This document shows, piece by piece, positions 58,905 through 64,000 of a stretch of 64,000 bases of DNA. Within the stretch, counting starts at the first letter, position 1, and every line of letters begins with the position of its first letter. Source of the stretch: Mycetohabitans rhizoxinica HKI 454 (GTDB taxonomy: Bacteria; Pseudomonadota; Gammaproteobacteria; Burkholderiales; Burkholderiaceae); contig NC_014722.1 of the NCBI RefSeq assembly GCF_000198775.1, positions 2,278,832-2,342,831 of the forward strand. Reading direction: 5' to 3'. Both the position numbers and the translations under genes were made by a program. Under the pieces are notes generated by a model. That model had not been told where the DNA came from, made no database searches, and worked only from the letters and a program-made list of their open reading frames with translations.

Positions 58905-59069
58905 GCCCAGCGCCACGCACCGGCGCAGGCTGGTCGTGAAAGCTGTCGCACCACGGTGCGACGGCCTTCGCGCGCAGTGTCTCCGTGTTGCTTCCCCCGC
59001 AATCGACCCGCTTCCGGCGCCCCAGGCAAGCGCCGGCCGAAGCGCTTTTTGACTGGAATTTCTGACTCG

Positions 59070-60095
59070 ATGCGCCGTGCGCTCATAATCGCGCCCAATT
59101 GGATTGGCGACGCGTTGATGGCTCAGCCATTGTTCGCGCTGATCAAGCGACTGCACCCGCGGATCGTCCTCGATGCCGTCGCGCCCGCGTGGGTGGCGCC
59201 GGTGCTCGCGCGGATGCCAGAGATCCGCGAGATCCATTCGACTGACCTCGGGCACGGCAAGCTGCAGCTATGGCAGCGCTGGCAATTGGCCAGCGACCTG
59301 CGTGACGCCGGCTATGACGCAGCCTACGTGTTACCAAACTCGCTGAAATCAGCACTGGTTCCGTGGCTTGCCGGCATCCCGCTGCGCATCGGCTATACCG
59401 GCGAGAGCCGCTATATGCTGCTGAACGTGCGGCATCCGAATCCGCCGCGAGGTGAGCGAGCGCCGATGGTGGCGCATTATGCGGCGCTCGCCTACGCACC
59501 GGGCGCCAAGCTGCCGGCCGACTTGCCGCCGCCGCGACTGGAGATCGACTTGAACGAGCCGGTGCGCGTGTCGCACCGGTTCAATCTCGACACGCGGGTG
59601 CCACTGATCGCGTTCTGCCCCGGTGCCGAATACGGGCCGGCCAAGCGCTGGCCGCCGGAGCACTTCGCGGCGCTGGCCCGGATGATCGGCCAGTCATTTC
59701 CGTACACGCAGATCGTCGCACTGGGTTCGCCCAAGGACAGCACGGTCGCTCAAGCCATCGCGGACCGCGCACCCAACGTGCGCAACCTGTGCGGCCAGAC
59801 GTCGCTCAGCGAAGCCTGTGCCCTAATCACGCGCGCGAGCGCGGTGGTGACCAACGACTCCGGCTTGATGCATGTGGCCTCCGCATTGCGCCGACCGCTC
59901 GTCGCGCTCTATGGATCGACCGACCCGCGACATACCCCGCCCCTGTCCGAGCTGGCGAAGGTACAATGGCTGCATCTTGAGTGCAGCCCGTGCTTCGCGC
60001 GCGAGTGCCCGCTCGGTCATCTGAATTGCCTGCGCGAGTTGTCCGCCGAACAGGTATTCGGCGACCTGCGCGGGATGCTGATTGCCAACCGCTGA
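59070..60095 (+). CDS. waaF: ADP-heptose:LPS heptosyltransferase II
   Basis: Adds the second L-glycero-D-manno-heptose to the inner core of lipopolysaccharide; glycosyltransferase family 9, peripheral to the inner membrane. N-terminal RALIIAPNWIGDALMAQPLF and C-terminal CPGAEYGPAKRWPPEHFAAL, TNDSGLMHVASALRRPLVAL and YGSTDPRHTPP are characteristic. 341 residues with the ATG at 59070. Together with rfbB at the other end of the window it shows that the organism makes a full LPS core. Confidence 0.93.
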   Translation: MRRALIIAPNWIGDALMAQPLFALIKRLHPRIVLDAVAPAWVAPVLARMPEIREIHSTDLGHGKLQLWQRWQLASDLRDAGYDAAYVLPNSLKSALVPWLAGIPLRIGYTGESRYMLLNVRHPNPPRGERAPMVAHYAALAYAPGAKLPADLPPPRLEIDLNEPVRVSHRFNLDTRVPLIAFCPGAEYGPAKRWPPEHFAALARMIGQSFPYTQIVALGSPKDSTVAQAIADRAPNVRNLCGQTSLSEACALITRASAVVTNDSGLMHVASALRRPLVALYGSTDPRHTPPLSELAKVQWLHLECSPCFARECPLGHLNCLRELSAEQVFGDLRGMLIANR

Positions 60096-60166
60096 ACTGT
60101 GCCGGGGCGCGCCGCACTTGCCGCGCAAAACGAGCGCCCCGCCAGGACCGAACCCATCGACGCGCC

Positions 60167-60613
60167 ATGCCACGTTTCGCCCGCCTTTTCGACGCCGCCG
60201 CCGACGCGCTCAACGCGTACTACCAAGCTATTGCCGACGCGAACCTGGACCATGCGATGAGCCTGTGGATCGACGAGGAATTCGCCAGTTGCATCTGCGC
60301 GGACGGCGCACATATGCATGGCCTTGGCGAAATCCGCGACGGGCTGGCGAAGCAGTTTGAGGCGGCCCGCGTGACGATCGAGCCGGTCGACATCCGCGTC
60401 CACGACAGCCTGAGCACCGTGGTCTACGCGATCGCCGAGGCACACCGTCCGGCCGACCAGACCGAGCCCGCGACGATGGTGTTCTCGACCTATGTGCTCG
60501 TGCATGAGCGCGGTGAATGGCGAATCGCTCATATCCACGCGAGCCCGATGCCGGACAAGGCTGCCGGCCAGTTCGCCGCGAAGATGCGCCATGGACAGGG
60601 TTCGCTACACTGA
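60167..60613 (+). CDS. SnoaL-like/ketosteroid-isomerase-fold protein
   Basis: A small protein of 148 residues, NTF2-like fold. It starts MPRFARLFDAAADALNAYYQ; DLDHAMSLWIDEEFASCICA is the typical NTF2 cone, and VLVHERGEWRIAHIHASPMP the last strands. No active-site residues can be assigned. The start at 60167 fits; the open frame upstream overlaps waaF. It follows waaF by 71 bases and overlaps the next gene by about 23 bases. Confidence 0.85.
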   Translation: MPRFARLFDAAADALNAYYQAIADANLDHAMSLWIDEEFASCICADGAHMHGLGEIRDGLAKQFEAARVTIEPVDIRVHDSLSTVVYAIAEAHRPADQTEPATMVFSTYVLVHERGEWRIAHIHASPMPDKAAGQFAAKMRHGQGSLH

Positions 60614-61604
60614 GCGCTCGTCGGGGGCGGCCCACATCGATTTGATCTACCGGCCGCCCCGCTGGCTACCGAATGCCCATATCCAGACGATCGTGCCGGC
60701 GCTGCTCGCGCGCGCGCCACGAGTCGCCTACAGGCGCGAGCGATGGACCACGCCAGATGACGATTTCATCGAGCTAGATTGGCTCGATACCGCCGGACAG
60801 GCGCAAAATGCGCCGCTCGTCGTGCTGTTCCATGGCCTAGAGGGCAGTTCCGACAGCCATTACGCGCGCACGTTGATGGCGGCCGTCGCACTGCAAGGCT
60901 GGCGCGGCGTGGTCCCGCATTTTCGCAGCTGCAGCGGCCCGATCAATCTGGCGCCGCGTTTCTACCATCTGGGCGACAGCGCCGAAATGGACTGGATTCT
61001 GCGCCGCTTGCGCGACGCGCACGCGGGCCCGCTACTCGTTACCGGCGTGTCGCTGGGCGGCAACGTGCTGCTGCGCTGGCTCGGCGAACGGCGTGAGGAC
61101 GCTGGCAGACGGGTTGATGCCGCGGCTGCCATCAGCGCGCCGCTGGACCCGAGCGTAGGCGGTGTCGCGCTGTCCAGTGGCTTCAACCTACTGTACACAC
61201 GTAATTTCCTGCGCACGCTCAAGCGCAAGGCTATCATCAAGGCGCAACAATATCCCGGCCTATTCGACATCACCGCCACGCTGCAGGCGCGCAACTTCCG
61301 GGCGTTCGACGACATCGTCACCGCGCCGCTGCACGGCTTTCGCGACGTGGACGACTACTGGAAGCGTGCAGCGTCTAAGCCGCTGCTGCGCGAGATCACG
61401 GTGCCAACGCTGCTGCTCAACGCACGCAACGACCCATTTCTGCCCGCGCATGCGCTACCAGCAGCACGCGACGTGTCGGCGGCCGTCGAACTGGAGCAAC
61501 CGGAATACGGCGGCCATGTCGGTTTCATGACGGGGCCATTCCCAGGACGCATCGAGTGGCTGGCACGGCGCGTGCTCGACTATTTCCACCCCTACGCTCG
61601 GTGA
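60591..61604 (+). CDS. YheT-like alpha/beta hydrolase
   Basis: A 337-residue serine hydrolase of the UPF0017/YheT family. The nucleophile elbow is GVSLGGNVLLRWLGE, the oxyanion region FHGLEGSSDSHYARTLM, and the acid and His near LLNARNDPFLPAHALP and PEYGGHVGFM. The start at 60591 (MDRVRYTERSSG) overlaps the end of the previous gene, suggesting coupling. The substrate is unknown; related E. coli YheT is thought to be an esterase. The neighbour downstream starts 6 bases after its stop. Confidence 0.88.
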   Translation: MDRVRYTERSSGAAHIDLIYRPPRWLPNAHIQTIVPALLARAPRVAYRRERWTTPDDDFIELDWLDTAGQAQNAPLVVLFHGLEGSSDSHYARTLMAAVALQGWRGVVPHFRSCSGPINLAPRFYHLGDSAEMDWILRRLRDAHAGPLLVTGVSLGGNVLLRWLGERREDAGRRVDAAAAISAPLDPSVGGVALSSGFNLLYTRNFLRTLKRKAIIKAQQYPGLFDITATLQARNFRAFDDIVTAPLHGFRDVDDYWKRAASKPLLREITVPTLLLNARNDPFLPAHALPAARDVSAAVELEQPEYGGHVGFMTGPFPGRIEWLARRVLDYFHPYAR

Positions 61605-61610
61605 CTCGCG

Positions 61611-62234
61611 ATGGATGAAATCGTCAAGAAAGCACTAGCTAAATGGCCCGATGTCCCGCACTGCACCGGCTGGCTGCTGCTGGACAGGCGCGGCAACTGG
61701 CGCATGCGCGATGAAGCGGCGCAGGCGAACGGCGAACCAGGCACGCCGATCCGGCACTCGGCGCTGCTCGGCTTCATCAATCGCAACTACCAGAGCGACA
61801 AAGATGGTCAGTGGTACTTCCAGAATGGGCCACAGCGGGTCTACGTCGAACTGGCGTACACGCCTTATGTCGTCAGGATGTCCAAGAACGAGGATTTGTC
61901 TAAAGCGTTGCACGGCGACGTGCTGACGCTGCGCGACCATACCGGGGCACCGTTCGTGCCTTGCGCGTGTTACCTCGACGATGCCGGCGGCGTATTGTTC
62001 ATCGATGATGGCGCACCGGCCCGGGTCGCAGTGCTACACGATCATGACCTGGCGCTCTTCTCCGAGCACATCGATTTCGATGAGGACGGGCAGCCGCATA
62101 CGTTCGTCTGGCGCCCACATGTGCCGTTGCGAATCCAGCCCATCGACCGCGTCGATGTACCGGCGCGTTTTCATTTCGAGCCCAGCCCCGCCGCCGCGGT
62201 CGCAACAACGCGCCCTGCCGACCCCATAGCGTGA
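61611..62234 (+). CDS. Conserved betaproteobacterial protein of unknown function
   Basis: A 207-residue soluble protein. It starts MDEIVKKALAKWPDVPHCTG and has WLLLDRRGNWRMRDEAAQAN, NRNYQSDKDGQWYFQNGPQR and VYVELAYTPYVVRM. The pattern resembles conserved genes that follow YheT-like hydrolases in Burkholderia; I do not recognise the family name with confidence. No signal peptide or membrane helix. Sits 6 bases downstream of the hydrolase gene and is the last gene of the waaF-side row. Confidence 0.75.
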   Translation: MDEIVKKALAKWPDVPHCTGWLLLDRRGNWRMRDEAAQANGEPGTPIRHSALLGFINRNYQSDKDGQWYFQNGPQRVYVELAYTPYVVRMSKNEDLSKALHGDVLTLRDHTGAPFVPCACYLDDAGGVLFIDDGAPARVAVLHDHDLALFSEHIDFDEDGQPHTFVWRPHVPLRIQPIDRVDVPARFHFEPSPAAAVATTRPADPIA

Positions 62235-62239
62235 GCGTG

Positions 62240-62260
62240 CGGCAGGACGCCCGCCTGCCG
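62240..62260. terminator. Possible hairpin between convergent genes
   Basis: The 7-base stem CGGCAGG/CCTGCCG (62240-62246 and 62254-62260) with a 7-base loop lies between the stop of the conserved-protein gene and that of the metalloprotease. There is no T-run, so it may act as a weak or Rho-assisted terminator. Confidence 0.4.
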
Positions 62261-62265
62261 ACTCG

Positions 62266-64000
62266 CTACCCGCGAAGCTTGTCGTCGTCCCGCTCTTCCC
62301 GATAGCACTCCTCGAATTGCCGCAGCCGCGCGGTGATCGTCGACATGTCGTAGTATGACGCACCCCGCGTATCGCGCGCCTGCCTGAGTTGGCGGATCGC
62401 CGATGGCCACGCGCCGTCGAGCGCCAGCGTCTCTGCTTGCGCGCGGCGCTGCTGGACCGTGTCACCCAGCGCGGCGCTGGCTTGCGCCAAATAGCGCCAC
62501 CATTCGCTGTACTGCGGCTCCGCGGCCGCCTGCGCCCGTGCCAACGCCTGAGCGTCGGCGTACCGGCGCGCGGCGATCATCGCCTGCAAATACGCGTCGA
62601 TCGCCGCGTGCGAAGCCGGACTGCGGCGCCGCGCCCGTTCGGCGTCGCGCAGCGCATCGTCCAGCCGTCCAGCGCGGCGGGCGATTTCCGAGTCCAGTAC
62701 GTCCAGGCTGACCGTGGACGACATGCCATCCGGCTGCGCCGATTGCACTGCGTCGAATGCCGCTCGCGCACGGCGCAACGAAGCCTGCGCGGACGCATAG
62801 TGGGCCTGCAGCATTTGCGCCAGCGCGATGCCATACCAGTTCGCCGCCACACTCGGCGCGCTCTGGCCATCGATCTGCGCCCGCAGGCGCTGCTCGATAT
62901 CCGCAAGCTCGCTTGCCGACTTGTTTTGCAGCACCCGCGCGCGCGCCTGCACAAATACGTACTCCGGCGACTGCCGCGGCTGGCGATACGCTGCATGGCG
63001 AGCCCGGTCCGCCATGTCGGCGATCCGCTCCCCGGTCAGCGGGTGCGTTCGCGCGTAGGGCGGCACGCCGACATCTGCGACCGTGCCACGCTCCATGCGC
63101 TCGAAGAACGATGGCATTCCATACGGGTCGAAGCCCGCGCCTTCCAGCATCATGAAGCCGACGCGATCCGCCTCGCGCTCGGCGGTGCGCGAAAACCGCA
63201 ACTGATTGTCAACGGCGAACGCCTGTCCGCCGATCGCCACCGCCGAGCCCAGATCCGCGCTGTGGGCCAGCACGCCAGCAAGCACACCAAACAACATGCC
63301 GGCGATCGCCGCATAGCTGTTGCGCTCGCTGATCATGATCATCCGCGCGATATGCCGTTGCAGCACGTGGCCCATCTCGTGGCCGACTACTGACGCCAGC
63401 TCCGATTCGGTACGTGTCGCGACGATCAAGCCCGTGTTCATCCCGATGAAGCCACCCGGCATCGAGAACGCATTGATCTGCGTGTCACGCACCGAGAACA
63501 GGTCGAAATCCGGCACGTAGCCACCGATGTAGCGCTCGCGGGCCGCGGCCGCGAGCCGTGAAGCGACTGAGTTCAAATAGTCCCGCACCAGCCAGTCGCC
63601 CAGGTAGTCGGGGTCATGCCGCACCTTGCGCATCACCCGCTCGCCAAGCTTGCGCTCAGCCTGCGGCGACAACGAACCGCCTGAGCCATCGCCAAGGCTG
63701 GGCAGCGAGTGCACGTGCGGCCCATAGGACGTACCTGTGAACCTCGACGTACCTGGGCGCTCGACGCCGCCCGCATTGCCGCGATACACGCCGAAGACGT
63801 CGCTTAGCGAATCGCAATAGCGCGAATCATATTGCCCAGCATCACGGTCCGCTGCGCTGACCACTGGATTGGCCGGCGTGCCGGTGGACACCCGCACGCC
63901 GGCCCGCACGGTGTCGGGCACGCCAGATGGCTGAGCGCTCGGCAGCCGCGGCCAAACCAGCGCAAAGATGACGGACAACGCAATAAGACGTTTGATCTGC
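62266..64000 (-). CDS. M48-family metalloprotease with TPR-like repeats (BepA-like), 5' end outside the window
   Basis: A periplasmic zinc protease, likely of envelope quality control. The catalytic HExxH is HEMGH (VGHEMGHVLQRHIARMIM), with the third ligand in EREADRVGFMMLEGAGFDPY. The C-terminal 250 residues form alpha-helical TPR-like repeats rich in Ala and Arg, as in BepA. Near the right edge the frame reads QIKRLIALSVIFALVWPRLP, which is the core of a signal peptide, and it remains open to base 64000. The start therefore lies beyond the window; the TTG at 63978 is not the true start. At least 577 residues are visible. Confidence 0.9.
   Translation of the reverse strand, partial: QIKRLIALSVIFALVWPRLPSAQPSGVPDTVRAGVRVSTGTPANPVVSAADRDAGQYDSRYCDSLSDVFGVYRGNAGGVERPGTSRFTGTSYGPHVHSLPSLGDGSGGSLSPQAERKLGERVMRKVRHDPDYLGDWLVRDYLNSVASRLAAAARERYIGGYVPDFDLFSVRDTQINAFSMPGGFIGMNTGLIVATRTESELASVVGHEMGHVLQRHIARMIMISERNSYAAIAGMLFGVLAGVLAHSADLGSAVAIGGQAFAVDNQLRFSRTAEREADRVGFMMLEGAGFDPYGMPSFFERMERGTVADVGVPPYARTHPLTGERIADMADRARHAAYRQPRQSPEYVFVQARARVLQNKSASELADIEQRLRAQIDGQSAPSVAANWYGIALAQMLQAHYASAQASLRRARAAFDAVQSAQPDGMSSTVSLDVLDSEIARRAGRLDDALRDAERARRRSPASHAAIDAYLQAMIAARRYADAQALARAQAAAEPQYSEWWRYLAQASAALGDTVQQRRAQAETLALDGAWPSAIRQLRQARDTRGASYYDMSTITARLRQFEECYREERDDDKLRG

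Overview
The window is GC-rich, densely coded bacterial DNA whose gene content and order fit a betaproteobacterium of the Burkholderia group. The pointers are: pyrR-pyrB and an inactive pyrC' in one operon with yqgE/ruvX, a BpeAB-OprB-type efflux operon with a divergent TetR gene, a pgk-pyk-fba-purCEK-ywlC row, and an ilvE - zinc-finger - waaF row. Many short decayed genes lie between intact core genes. That pattern suggests a genome undergoing reduction, as in the fungal endosymbionts of Mycetohabitans; the genus is an inference, since no marker gene was compared.

Layout. 1-1056: rfbB (minus, running off the left edge). 1057-2039: a gene-free stretch holding a decayed partial copy of the pyrR/yqgE region found at 6.4-7.9 kb. 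2-8 kb: apaH, then a minus-strand operon yqgE-ruvX-pyrR-pyrB-pyrC'-plsC. 7.9-8.6 kb: a decayed gene. 8.6-12.1 kb: rubredoxin, thiD, then groES-groEL with a perfect CIRCE operator. 12.1-17.7 kb: a TonB-dependent siderophore receptor with a Fur-box-like site, a low-complexity ORF, glutaminase and a secreted L,D-transpeptidase. 17.7-27.7 kb is accessory: a LysR regulator, two MFS transporters, a degenerate EAL-domain protein and a GH15 glycosidase, separated by remnants of an MFS transporter, an enoyl-CoA hydratase, an FAD monooxygenase, an FGGY kinase and an RND pump.

27.7-41.2 kb is a transport region: an ABC-2 exporter, znuACB behind a Zur-like site, a DHA2 drug exporter, and the RND operon bpeA-bpeB-oprB with a divergent AcrR/BpeR-type regulator and a perfect inverted-repeat operator. 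41.2-47.8 kb: a DUF427 protein, a small secreted protein, a QseBC-like two-component system, PBP4-type dacB and a GDSL lipoprotein. 47.9-57.4 kb, all minus strand: azlCD, pgk, pyk, fba, purC, purE, purK and ywlC (lower glycolysis plus de novo purine synthesis). 57.7-62.2 kb, plus strand: ilvE, a zinc-finger protein, waaF, a SnoaL-like protein, a YheT-like hydrolase and a conserved hypothetical. The right edge cuts the 5' end of an M48 metalloprotease gene.

The points most worth following are a compensated triple insertion that rewrites seven residues beside the nucleotide-binding loop of GroEL, the decayed pyrR/yqgE duplicate, the EAL protein that lacks its metal ligands, and the collection of remnants. 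I found no CRISPR array, rRNA, tRNA, prophage or intact insertion sequence, and no convincing new multigene system.
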